From Nymphaea colorata (lineage: Eukaryota; Streptophyta; Magnoliopsida; Nymphaeales; Nymphaeaceae): a DNA stretch of 64,000 nucleotides. The stretch spans positions 22,689,300 to 22,753,299 of the forward strand of contig NC_045142.1 in assembly GCF_008831285.2 (NCBI RefSeq). Reading direction: 5' to 3'. Below the pieces are notes generated by a model. The model had not been told where the DNA came from and made no database searches. It saw only the letters and a program-made list of their open reading frames with translations. A program made the translations under genes and the position numbers. Each line of letters opens with the position of its first letter. The first letter of the stretch is position 1. Positions 12,060 through 23,150 of this stretch are shown piece by piece.

Positions 12060-13240
12060 GAACGTCAGACCGTACAGATATGGGTACAGCCAGAAGGCAG
12101 AGATAGAGCGATTAGTAAAATAAATGCTCGAAGGAGGCATCATTAGGCCTAGTAATAGCCCCTTCTCCCGTTCTCTTGGTGAAGAAGAAGGATAACACAT
12201 GGTGGTTTTGCATTGACTATCGAGCATTGAATGAAGCTACTGTTAAGGATCGACACCCCATACCTGTGATTGATGAACTGTTGGATGAACTAACCTGTGC
12301 CACCATCTTCTCAAAGATAGATTTGAGGGCTGGTTATCATCAAATCCGGATGCATAGAGAAAACATCGAGAAGACCACTTTCAGGACACATGACAGGCAC
12401 TACGAGTTCCTAGTCATGTCATTTGGTCACACCAATGCACCTACTACATTTTAGCGTTGCATGAACGACGTATTTAAAAGTTACCTTCGTGACTTTATCT
12501 TAGTATTCTTCAATGACATACTCATCTACAATCAAAATGAAGAACAACATGCAGAACATGTAGCAAGAACATTACGAATCTTAAGGGAGCATAAGCTTTA
12601 TGCAAAGATGTCTAAGTGTAGTTTTGGACAATCTTCAATTGGATACCTCAAACACATTGTGTCCCGAAAGGGAGTTCAGACAAACCCCAAAAAGTTGCAT
12701 GTCATGGATAAATGGCCACTGCCTAAAGATCTCAAACGATTGAGAGGCTTCCTCGGGTTGACCAGTTATTACTGAAGATTTATTCAGGAGTACGGGATCA
12801 CAGCAGCTCCCCTCACCCAGATGTTGAAAAAGGGAGCCTTTACATGGACTGAGAAGACAAGGGCTGCATTTGATAGGTTAAAGACAACCCTAATGACTGG
12901 GTCAGTGTTAACTCTTCCAGACTTCAACAAGATGTTTACTATAGAGACTTATGCATGCGAAGTTGGAATTGGGGCAGTCTTGAGTCAAGACAGACATCCC
13001 ATTGCGTACATGTCTAAGGCCCTCACTAGTCGGGTCAAACCCCTCTCGACTTATGAGGAGTTGCTTGCTATTGTCCTCACAGTGGAGAAGTGGCATCCAT
13101 ATTTGATAGGGCACAAATTCGTGGTTAAGACGGACCAGAATAGTTTAATGTATATGCTCAAGCAGAGAGTCTTTACCCCTACGCAGCAACGTTGCCTAGC
13201 CAAGCTACTCGGTATGACTTCGAGATTGAGTACAAAAAAG
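12060..13240 (+). pseudogene. Gypsy reverse transcriptase and RNase H, broken
   Basis: Conserved RT blocks are visible: [34 protein letters not shown], and the active-site block as VFFNDILIY, where one of the two catalytic Asp residues is Asn. Stops lie at 12455 (TAG in the NAPTTFQ block) and 12774 (TGA at TSYY-R), and there is a frameshift near 12165. The connection domain and RNase H follow (ACEVGIGAVLSQ, YEELLAIVLTVEKW, VKTDQNSL); the first RNase H Asp position reads Tyr. Confidence 0.88.
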
Positions 13241-13286
13241 GTTCAGAAAATACGACAACAGATGCCTTGTCTGTCTAACCGAACAG

Positions 13287-14400
13287 TTGATGACATTGTC
13301 AGTAGTGGAAACGAATCTGTGGGAAAGATTGGCAACCGACCAGCAGGCAGACCAATCCCTTAGGCTCATCAAGTCTTCAATCATCCAGAACCCAGGATCA
13401 ATTCCACTATACACGGTTAGAGGAAACCTTCTTTATAGGAAGAACCAAACCGTAGTTCCACCTGAATCTGAGCTTAAAAGAGAGCTCCTGCAGCACTTCC
13501 ATGATACACATGTCGTAGGACACGAAGGGGTTGCTATGACCCTCAGCAGAATTAAGGACCAATTCTGGTGGTAAGGATTGAAGGCGGATGTGCAGAGGTA
13601 CATAAGACAGTGTGTAGTTTATCAACGCGAGAAGTATGAGGCCATTAAGCCTCCTGGACATTTAAACCTATTGCCTATACCTACCAAGTCATGGACGGAT
13701 ATAACAATGGACTTCATCGATGCTATGCCTCACTCGGAAGGTAAGGAACCCGTGTTGGTTATGGTAGACAGATTGACTAATTATAGTCATTTTGCACATT
13801 TGCCGAGAATGTATCAAGGGCCTATGGTGGCTGGTGTGTACCGGGAATATATTGGAAAACTCCACGGAATGCCTCAATCGATGGTCTGTGACAGAGACTC
13901 CATCTTAATGAGGGCATTCTGACAGGAGTATATGAAGATGATGGGTACTACTCTCCAGTTCAGTACTGCACATCACCTGCAATCCGACGGGCAAAGTGAA
14001 ATAATTAATCGGTCCCTAAAGACTTACATGATATGCTTCGCAGGCAAAATACCAAATACATGGGTAAGATTCTTACCATGGGCAGAATGGTCATATAATA
14101 CTAGTTGGCACTCCCTCACAGGAATCACTCCTTACAAGGCAATCTATGGATTTTCTCCCCCAACGATACCTAGGAATGAGGGAGGTACGGCAGAGGATGA
14201 TAATGTGGATTTTGAACTGCGCACAAGAGAGGAAGTCCTTGAATCCCTAAAGCAAAACATTGCGAAAGCACAAAACAGTATGAAGCAAACCTACGACAAA
14301 GGCAGGAAGGACCATGAATTTGAAGTAGGTCAGTACATGTGGCTAAAAAGATTGCCATTGAAACAGAGATCTCTTATGGGTTAGCCGTATTTGAAACTTC
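13287..14400 (+). pseudogene. Gypsy integrase, broken
   Basis: The H-H-C-C zinc domain is at 13480-13640 (HFHDTHVVGHEG, then CVVYQ with the last Cys changed to Tyr). The catalytic core follows: MDFIDAMP with the first Asp, VCDRDSILM with the second, and DGQSE with the Glu. Stops at 13572 (TGG to TAA) and 13920 interrupt the frame, and a frameshift lies around 14375. The GITPYKAIYGFSPP segment near 14120 is the usual end of the core. Confidence 0.87.
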
Positions 14401-14854
14401 TACCTCGCTATTACGGACTGTACCCAGTATTACAAAAGGTAGGGAAGGCGGCTATAGACTTGGTCTCCCCAGGGCAGCATTAGTACATCATATTTTTATG
14501 TCACGAGGCTTAAGCCACACCATGAGGAATGTTCCGACAGAAGTTGAACAGATACTGAATCAGTTGCCTACCCCTTACAGAATTCTCAAGCACAAATACA
14601 TGCAGCGACAGGGTAGGACTAGGCATGAGGTATTGATTGAATGGGAAGGTCCTGACAGAGGAACTTTGTGGGAAGAATATGAGTCAATGGTACATCGGTT
14701 CCCTTCTAGACGAGCTTGGGGACAAGCTCAATCTAAGCATGGAGGAAATGTTACGGACCCAACTCTAGGTCTGAACCGACTTGACGAGGAGGCTGTAGAG
14801 AGCAACCGACGTGGGCGCAGAGCCTCGGGCAAGTGGGGTCAAGTCATCCAGTAG
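14400..14854 (+). pseudogene. Integrase C-terminus with chromodomain, reading into the 3' LTR
   Basis: After the integrase tail the frame contains RILKHKYMQRQG, HEVLIEWEGPDRGTLWEE and F-P-S, the pattern of the short C-terminal chromodomain of plant chromoviruses that tethers integration to chromatin. The frame continues past the LTR start at 14749 (KHGGNVTDPTLGLNRL) and stops at 14852, so the last 34 codons lie inside the LTR. Confidence 0.8.
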
Positions 14855-17800
14855 TGTTCGGTGAAGTAGAGTGAGGTTATTTCAACACTTGGTGATCTTG
14901 CAGTGGGAGGTGAGGGCAGAACAAGCAAGGCCAAGTGCGACCAACTTAAGGATATTCCACAAGGCCAAACTGAACCAATTCTAGGACTTACCGGTTTAGA
15001 AGAGTCGAACCCATGCCTGAGTCCAAGTCCACGGGTCAAGTGAGGTAGTCTAGGACCAAGCCTAGGCAAGCGGGCTAAACCACCTGGGTTTAGCAATGCA
15101 CTCCAATGAAGACCGAGTCTGGGCGGCACCCAGACAAGTCCCCACCTTGGGCTCGCAAGGCTCAAGGGCTTTTCAGACTTTTGTTGGGTGTCTCGCCCGG
15201 TTTGCTTTTGCTTCATTGTTTCGCTCATTTGATTCATGTGTGTGTCTCAGTTCGAGTCATTTAGGAACCGAGACATCAAGCTTGTATATAAACTTTATAC
15301 AAACATTTTGAGATTAGGCAATTTTGGAATTTCAAGTTCATTTGTTGAATTCACTCTCTCTCCTCTCGTGCTCTCCTCACCTCTCTCGCGAGCCTCCCCT
15401 CTCCCACGGCGGTTCTCCTTTCTCCCCCTTGTGTCCCCTTCTCCGTGATGCTTCAACCTCTTCTCCCCTTTCTTTTTTTTCCTTACCCGCTCGGCCTAAG
15501 GAAGACAGCAAGGCGATCCACAGCAGCTCCGGCGTACCGTGGCTCCACTTGACCACGAGTATAACCCCACGGAAGATCAAAGTTGGTGACGTTGCCTTCC
15601 CTTGAATCACATAAGGGTTGAGAGTCTTTCCCAACACTAGGAAGATTTCAAGAAGAACGAGCTATCGATCGGCTTCAATATCGACACCAAATCAAGGTTA
15701 GTTTCTTGAAATTAATAGTTCGATAGTGAGTATCATGTTGGGATCGATCTAGGATAGAGTTCGGCCAAGGAACTAGGCCTAACCCTCGGTGAACACCCTT
15801 GAATTAGATCTGGAGATTTGAGGCCGAAATCGGTGTTATATTTGTCTAGTTATCTCTCGGATCTACCCCCTCGAAGTTTGAAGGAGATCGCACGGTGAAA
15901 AGTATTCAAAATCGCCTCTTGAATATCTCGGTTTCCTCCCTGGTATCCACTGGAAAGCAGCAGCATAAGAGTACTTAGAAAAAGGTGGATTTTGGTGTGA
16001 TATCAATAGCAAATACGTTCATCAAGATCGCCAATCAAAGAAGAAGCTTTCGGCCAAATTTAGAGTCATTTTGAGCTATCACGATATAGTTCTACTCCTC
16101 GGCCAGAATCTGAATTTTTCGATGGCTGCTGCACTTTTCTGGCCACCTTTGCAATTTTTGACATCAAGAACAGAATTGCCCCTGAGCTGGCTGACGAGTA
16201 ATTCCATTATATGAGGGTATTTGGGTCATTCAAGTGGAGGATCGCATTAGGGTTTTCAACCCGCCGGTGCTCCAACGTACGCCCCGTAGCAGCCGGCCTT
16301 CATTTGGTAAGTGTCAACACCTTCTCTTCTTCCATTCAATCCTAGCCATCCAACTTGCCATGTGTCAGCCATTTATGAGCTCACCTCCACTCGTCAGCCA
16401 CCTGTCATTCCCTTTCCACATTTTCCCAAGCCGCCAGCCACCTTGTGTCCCAATCTTTTCCTACATTTGAGGAAGAGATTGTCACACCATCCCTCCTTCC
16501 TTTTCCAGTCCCTTTCCATCGTGTCAACCCTAAGTTGCCTCAATCCTCAGCCCTTGGATCATCCACGTGTCACTCATCCCCAAGCCTAAGGTCCACACAT
16601 TCTAGCTGGGCCCCACACCACATCACCCAAGTCCCCACGCCTCCTACTTCCCTCCTTCATTTGAAGAAAGTCCAACCCACGTCCTTCATTTCCTTCCTAA
16701 TTTATCTCTTTACCCGTTGACCCCTTCCACCTACCTAAACTGAATCCAATCCTCACCTTCCATCTTTTCCATGTGTCTCCCATCGAGAGAAGAAGAGATC
16801 TCACCCTTGGCCATGTGTCCTCTTGGCCAGCTCGCACAATCCAGCCGCAATTTACCTCCTATAATTGTGGAATCGGTGAGGCCCCGCCTCTTTTTATCGC
16901 TAGGCAAGCCCTAGCCGTTCCCTTCCTCACCCGTTAGATCTGCCACTTGTCTTCCATCCGAGGCGCAAGCCAACTGAGCAAGACCAGCTCAGCCCTTCCA
17001 TAACCGTAGTAAACCTGCTAACGCCACCTAGTCCCTCCATTTTAGGAAACCCACCTAGCCGCACGCTCTTGTTTCTCATTTGGTAACACCCTAGCCACAC
17101 GCCCTTAGCATCTCCAAACCCTAGTGCGCCACTTGGATAGCAAGTGGGACCCATACCAGCCATGGAGTCACATCTCCATCGTTCATCTCCAATCTAAGCC
17201 TTTAGCTTAACCCGTTCATCTTTCTCGCCTAAACCTAATCTAAATTCCCGCATTTACCCTAGACCTAACCTCCCCCCCCCCTCCTCAAGACTTAAACTGA
17301 CTCACTCGAACCTAACCAGTCCTAGCTTAGCCCAAGAACGGACTGGACCTACTTATCTTATTTGGACTTTACCCATTTCCCTACCGAACCTACTCTTAGA
17401 GTCAACCTCCCTTCACCCTAACCCCTAGTTAGGATTAGGCTCAATGGAGTACTAGCCCAGTGCACTCGAGTTGGACTAGTGGGCTCTCCCTCGGCCCCAA
17501 CAGTGGCATCCCATTCAGCCTCCCTCGACGAGTGTGGCCGAACTCCCCTAGACGTTAAGGCAGGTGCTGCCGAGCTTCCCTCGGCATCTGTCTGTGTGTC
17601 CTCGGCGTCATTCGGAGTGCTTGGGCTATAGGTGGCAGCTCTCATCTGCATCCTCAACTAGTGGACCTTCGTTTTCATCGGCGGCTTCTACCTTGTAGCT
17701 GCAATATCCAGGGGTTGGCATTCACCCCAGGTCAGCTTTGCTAGATTTAAGTCGAGCTAGCCTCGTCTGGCAACCCTCTCAACTCCTTATAGACACGAGG

Positions 17801-18239
17801 GTGGTAGTTTTTGCATGTTATTTCTCTTTTAGCCCGGCTACAGCCACCACTCTTCTTTGTGGTACCTCGGAGGCTATTGGCCAAAGACACGACCGCAAGA
17901 GGGCTGACCTTCCCATTGGTTTGGGCGTGGTTTGTTGGTATTAGGATCGTGGTTTGCTTTTGGTTTGTTGAGTGAGTTGTGAGAGTTCATTTTGTATCGC
18001 TCCTCGATTGTACTGGCCTCACACCCTCTAGTCTTTGTAGTAGATTTAGCTTTGAGAACGGGTAACCTAACGTGTATCCACTTCTCTTGGGATTTTTGCG
18101 TCGGGGTCCTGTTCGGCCAGGTAGAATATTTGTGTAACTTGTTTACGATTTTTGGTTTTTAGATTGCCTCAAGAGATCTTGGGAGTAGGATTCGACATTA
18201 GGTGCGACTCATCTAGTCACCACTGGTCGGGTTCTAACA
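14749..18239 (+). repeat. 3' LTR of the gypsy chromovirus
   Basis: It is 3491 bp, from TGTTACGGACCC to GTTCTAACA. It lacks the hAT insertion found in the 5' copy, carries the same TATATAA box (about 15285), and has a poly-C tract near 17271. A purine stretch (catggaggaaa) just upstream at 14739-14748 may be a weak polypurine tract. Confidence 0.92.
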
Positions 18240-18311
18240 GAAGCTCAGATTGTAGAGATTAAGCAAGTCAAAGTGGAGGGTTCTCTTTCTATGCCAATAA
18301 ATACCACATAT
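18240..18311 (+). pseudogene. LINE ORF1 fragment between two insertions
   Basis: Seventy-two bases read in one frame as EAQIVEIKQVKVEGSLSMPI and NTTY. They continue the ORF1 reading that was cut at 5964. Function cannot be judged from so short a piece. Confidence 0.6.
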
Positions 18312-19553
18312 CAATGTTGTAAAAGGCGGGAAAGTGAGGCAAGGCGTTGAGCCTCTCATGAGGCGAGGCAAGGTGTTAATTGAAGCGTAAGCTTCACGGA
18401 CAAATTTGTGAACTATATAATATTTATAAAAAATAATTGAGGCAGGGATATAATGAACTGATCGTCCAAATGGAGGGTTACATTGAACTGATCGTCCAAA
18501 TGGAAGGTACGAGAACTTTTTAACGACATGAACTCAACTGCCCCATCAAAAGGTCATTCAAATGGGCACACCGTTCAATTTCAAAATACAGTGTCACGAC
18601 GTGAATAGGTGAATGAAACTCCACACCAATCATCCAAATAACTGAATAAACGAAGTAAAAAAATTACATAATTTTCTGAATGCTTAGTCCTAAACGAACC
18701 CAACCTCCAATTACTCTCTATCGTGGCCATAAAATGTACGGCAACTGATGACAGCATTGGGCGCAAAATGCATCATGAAACCAAGAGTATACAAACAGAA
18801 CCTCACCAATCATAGTCATTCTTTTCGTCCTCCACCTCCAGAAGATCACTTCCATCGCCTAATAAATTTATAAAAAGCACTGTGAAACATGAAAGCGCCG
18901 TTGGAAAGAAAATTGGCTCCCAAATTAAAACTGATCATGAGGTTGCATTTGCTGGTCTAAGTATGAAGCAGCCAAGACCTTCCTTCAAGACTTTAATCAG
19001 AACAACAGAAGGGGCCAAGGCATACATCATACGTGGCTGTCAATATCTATAAACTATTGTACACTAATAGGATGGGGCCAAGGCATACCAGACTTTCAAT
19101 ATCACTAAACTATTGTATTATATGCTGACAAGAAGAAGGAAGACATTTAAACTCTCATGAGTTGGAGAGTGCCTTGCAGCCCTTGAAGCAGACGTGCCCT
19201 TTCACCTTCTCAGCCGTGGAGAAGAAAGCTCCTTCTTGAAGAAAAGTGTGGGGATGGGTGATTTAGGATTGATATTTGAGAAAAAGACCGTTAGGAATAA
19301 AAAGAGAGTTTAATTACGGTTACATTAAAAGCCACTAAATAGACCAACTTTTGTAGCTTACGTGTGAGACTAAGGTTATTTAATTTTTAAGTTTTTACAT
19401 TAAAAGCCACTAAATGAATTTGTCCTTGAGGCGTGCGCCTCAAGGAGAAGCGTGCCAATGTGAAAGGCGTACGTCTCACACACATGAGGCGCACGCCTCA
19501 GGGAGACGTGCGCCTCAAACCACTGCCTCAAGGCGTTTTTCCTTACAACATTG
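18312..19553. mobile_element. Terminal-inverted-repeat element, AGGCG/CGCCT-rich
   Basis: The left end CAATGTTGTAAAAGGCG matches the reverse complement of the right end, CGTTTTTCCTTACAACATTG, with a few mismatches. GAGGCAAGGCG and CGCACGCCTCA words cluster near both ends, a known look of some non-autonomous hAT or Mutator elements. No transposase reading was found. The flanks show no convincing target duplication (accacatat and cattgggg), so the superfamily is left open. The interior at 18400-19400 is AT-rich and non-coding. Confidence 0.75.
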
Positions 19554-19792
19554 CATTGGGGGGCAGTTTGAGGACCAAGGTTGTCGAGTACATCACCCCC
19601 AATATCAGAATCAGGTGGTCCTTCAATGGGGAAAATCCAGGCGACATTGTAATGCAGGTAGATTTAGTTGATAGTCAGGTTGAGGGAAATGGGAACGACC
19701 GGCAGGCTGCAGGGCACTTAGCTGAGCTCCCACTCTCTGAGCAGAAATTGAGGTTCTCAAACGCAGGTTTGAGAGAGTTGTCAGATGCGTAG
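19554..19792 (+). pseudogene. LINE ORF1, C-terminal end
   Basis: The reading RTKVVEYITPNIRIRW to LRELSDA ends at a TAG at about 19790. ORF2 begins some 60 bases downstream. It is assigned to ORF1 by position between the inverted-repeat element and the ORF2 endonuclease start; the sequence itself is not a recognised domain. Confidence 0.55.
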
Positions 19793-19849
19793 TGAAGTCT
19801 GCTACGTTTTATGCTTTCCTCTGTCTTAGTCTTTTTTCCTTCCTTCTGT

Positions 19850-20569
19850 GAGGACTATCGTGGAATGTAAGGGGAGTGGGCTGAGCAACAGCTAGGAGGT
19901 TGTAGACTATGGTTAGTGTTCGTCTTGTCCATGTGGACCAAGCGTGGATTGTTGTAGACTGCAGTTGGCGTCGTTCAGGGTTCTCTTTCACCCTTTATGG
20001 ACAATGAAGATGATAAGACGGGTCGCCCTCCCAACCGTCACAATTGCAAGGATTTTAGATCTTTCACGTGTAATTTTGGTTTCCATGTGGTGGAAGGCGT
20101 CCGAAGGACGTATACCTGGTGCAACAATCGCCAGGGAGGTAACCGCATCCTCTGCCGATTGGATTGGGGGTTACTCAATCAGGCCTGGGATGCTATCCCA
20201 TGCAAGCCGGCTTCTCTTAAGTGGTAAGGGCGTTTCTAAATTTTTCAATTGTTGGACTTTATGAACAGATTGCAGACAAAAGACAAATTATTATGCAGGT
20301 GTGGGCTTCAGAGACATCAAGCTATCGCATGATTTAGGTGATTCAAAAATTAGAAGTGACCCGAAAAGCATTATCTCATTGGAACGCCAATATCTATGGG
20401 CACACCGGGAGCAAAACTGCATTCTTTAAGCAAGAATTGAAACTTATTGATTCCTACCCTCGTCTTTTTGATGGAGCGTGTGAATCCATTCTCAGGGCAG
20501 AATTGCAATAAGTCTTAGAGGAAGACTACCTTCTCTGGAAGCAAAAAGTGCAAATTAAGTGGCTGTCAC
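19850..20569 (+). pseudogene. LINE ORF2 endonuclease and RT N-terminus, deleted and frameshifted
   Basis: LSWNVRGVG at about 19852 is the opening motif of the apurinic-like endonuclease of plant L1 elements. The middle of the domain is missing, and the C-terminal block TYTWCNNRQGGNRILCRLDW (motif TW-x-N-x-R-x-G...RLDR) appears in another frame at about 20110. The linker to RT follows (ALSHWNANIYGHTGS, EEDYLLWKQKVQIKWLS), where the hAT element cuts the gene. Confidence 0.85.
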
Positions 20570-21182
20570 TAGGGCTACACACGAGCCGAACCCGAGCTTG
20601 GCCAGCTCGAGCTCGACTCGACTAAAAATACTTGAGCTCAAGCTCAGCTCGAACTCGAGTTGAGCTTCTTATAACAAACTCGAGCTCGACTCAACTACAC
20701 AAAGTCAAGCTCGAACTCAACTCGTTTAACCCATTTAACTCGTTTAGTGTTTACTTGTTTAGGTTTAACCCATTTAACTCATTTAGGCGTTAACTTGTTT
20801 AGCTCGTTTAGGCATTTAACTCGTTTATCTCGTTTTTTGGTTCACATTGCAAATTATCTGATGCTTTAGCCATATTACAATGAGAAGCAGGGGTACATAG
20901 ATATCATACATTAGTCAAGCCAAGCCAAACATCGCATGGGCCTGGCACATAAATATGAGGATAGGCAAAGCTGTTCGACAGCACAAGACTAGGCTGCCAT
21001 ACACAGTTGGTGTTTGTTGAGGAGAATAATTTATACTTTGAGAAAATAATAATCTTGACTAGTCCGTACAGATCATCAGAGCCAATGGTAGCTTACCCTA
21101 TCTTTGTGCATTTTAAAAATAAGGAGGAAGAAATCTGACTCCAAGAGGACGAACCTTTTCTTCCTTATTTTTCCACCACCAG

Positions 21183-21458
21183 CTAGCACCACATTTCCTT
21201 GATTGAGAGAGCATTCGTAATTACACAATCAGATTTTTGCTTCAGAAATTTCCAAGCTGCCTTAGTTGTTCTGCACTTCAGCAGCATATGAGAAACTAAC
21301 TGATCAGAATCATTTTTGCATGCAGGGCATCTATCATCCAGTGCCACACCAAAACGTTGAACTTTGTCCAACATTAATAATCTGTTATCCATCACAAGAA
21401 ATAGGTTCCACTTGGTCCGCGAAATCGAATAATTCTTCTTTAATTGAGCCATGCACAA
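21183..21458 (-). pseudogene. Captured LINE fragment: RT zinc-binding domain (zf-RVT)
   Basis: The reading contains NRLLMLDKVQRFGVALDDRC, PACKNDSDQLVSHMLLKC and AAWKFL. This is the C-x2-C...H-x4-C pattern of the zf-RVT domain that follows RT in plant LINEs. It lies antisense to the host LINE and is not a duplicate of it; the host's own zf-RVT is near 27720-27880. It came into the hAT element separately from, or together with, the channel gene. Confidence 0.8.
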
Positions 21459-21589
21459 CCTTGAGATGTTTATGGAATTCAGATCTGCTTAATGTAGTCA
21501 TATTAACATTTCCCCAACAAAGCAAATCCTGTGTCAATACTGAGCTGTCAGCTCCTCACATGTCTAATCCATGTAGAGTAGTAGATCTC

Positions 21590-21718
21590 AAAAGAATGAA
21601 ACAGAATGAAAATGAAAATTTGAAATTTTTACCAGCATCCCATGACAAACAAAGTAAATCTGGTCAACAGCATTTCCATGTTCCAAAATCACTTCCCCAG
21701 GTAGAAAAAAATCTTCAT
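21590..21718 (-). pseudogene. Second copy of the cNBD exon end, joined to the ankyrin exon
   Basis: This block repeats 24687-24808, including the last exon codons (PGEVILE, CHGML) and about 30 bp of the following intron. It abuts the ankyrin exon right after RTPLHIAA. The order is therefore shuffled: the copy lies downstream of the ankyrin exons on the minus strand, though it belongs upstream. The two copies differ at a handful of sites. Confidence 0.85.
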
Positions 21719-23100
21719 GCAGCTATGTGAAGTGGTGTTCTATTATCATAACCTTTGGAATTTGGGTTGACACCATATGCTAAAAGGCACCTTACGAAAT
21801 CCAAATTCCCTTTAGCAACAGCTTTACAAAGACAGCTTCTTGCATCATCAATGTCTAAACATGCACCATGCTGAATAAGCAAAGATGCAACTTGATCATG
21901 TCCATTCTTGATAGCTTCAAGCAGTGGTGAGTTTCCAAATTTATCTGAAAAAGGTATCCAACAATTAATATAGTAAGTACTCTTGGCAGCATCTATGCCC
22001 ATAGATGAGGCATGCTTATGTAAAATTCCTAAACGAAAAAAAATGACATGAGTTAAATAAATAGAAATACCCTTTAAGTTAATGTCAACTCCTTCATTAA
22101 TGAGGAACGCAATGATGTCAGTATAGCCTTTTGATGCCGATAAATACTACAAAATAGAAGAGCAGGTGAGGACTCAAGATACTGATCTCTGTGGTATTGA
22201 CAACCAATATAATAATGAAAGATGGATAAAACATCAGAAAACAGAAACACACAGTATAAAACAACAGTTCTTTGATCACTGCCCAAGCTTTTACAATTAA
22301 GATCATGTCTTACAGACCCATCATCAGGAGGGTGAGCTATTCACTGTTTTCTGAAATTTTATCATGGATAATAATAAATTTAAACAGGATTACAGTATAT
22401 ATTAGCAAGAAATTCTGAAGAATTATGAAAAGAATAGCATAAAAAGACTTGATACTGTAAGAAATTGGATTTGGAACCACCCAGGATGGGAAAAGGGATC
22501 CGATTTGTATTCTTCCAGATTCAAAATGTGAACTCCTAAATTCGAAGTTTGAACAGGAAGAGGGAGCGGCTTCGAAAACCACTCCTCCCCTTTTTCTAAG
22601 GATGGTAATTACGAAACCCTATAAATAGGGGTAGATGTCTGAGTTCAGACACACTGAAACAGAAACAGTGAGAATTAGCTATGTTTTCGATAAAGTAATC
22701 TGAGAAAAGAGTATGCATGGTCTCCCTTTTGCAAGTAGGTTTGTGATAGTATACACTTCTCTGGTCTTGTGAGAAACATCACTCTGTCATATCCATCCTT
22801 GCGCCACAATCTTAGGCAAATTTTTCTACATTCAAGCATAATTCTTGACTTGAATTATATTAAAATTTTCTTTCAGACACATTACTTGCAATTTAAGAGT
22901 TAATATCTACACATGCAAAAAGAAAGCTGATTAAATGATGATATAGACAAAGTTAGGGTTCAAGTACCAGAGCAGATTGTGCATCATAGTCAGTCTTATT
23001 CGGGTCTGCTCCATCACAAACAAAACCCTTCAGGTGATACAGGTCTCCATGATGAGCAGCACTATTTACTCGAAGAGCAAGTTCAGCTTCTTTCTTCCCA

Positions 23101-23150
23101 ATGCGAAATGTGATATCAGACTCCAATGTGAAATGTGATATCAGACTCCA
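23101..23150 (-). repeat. 25-bp tandem duplication in captured exon 3
   Basis: Two adjacent 25-bp units share 'gaaatgtgatatcagactcc' and differ at one base. The extra unit shifts the reading frame after ESDITFHI. Confidence 0.93.

Larger units (their letters stand above)
5965..18239 (+). mobile_element. Ty3/gypsy chromovirus with very long LTRs, degenerate
   Basis: The element is bounded by two LTRs that begin TGTTACGGACCC and end CTAACA. The flanks are GAAGA on the left and GAAGC on the right, a 4-of-5 target duplication, inside LINE ORF1. Internal order is primer-binding site, short remnant gag, zinc knuckle, protease, RT, RNase H, integrase and chromodomain; the chromodomain marks a chromovirus. 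The first 125 bp of the two LTRs differ at roughly 15 sites by hand count, so the insertion is old. Many stops and frameshifts rule out autonomy. Confidence 0.92.
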
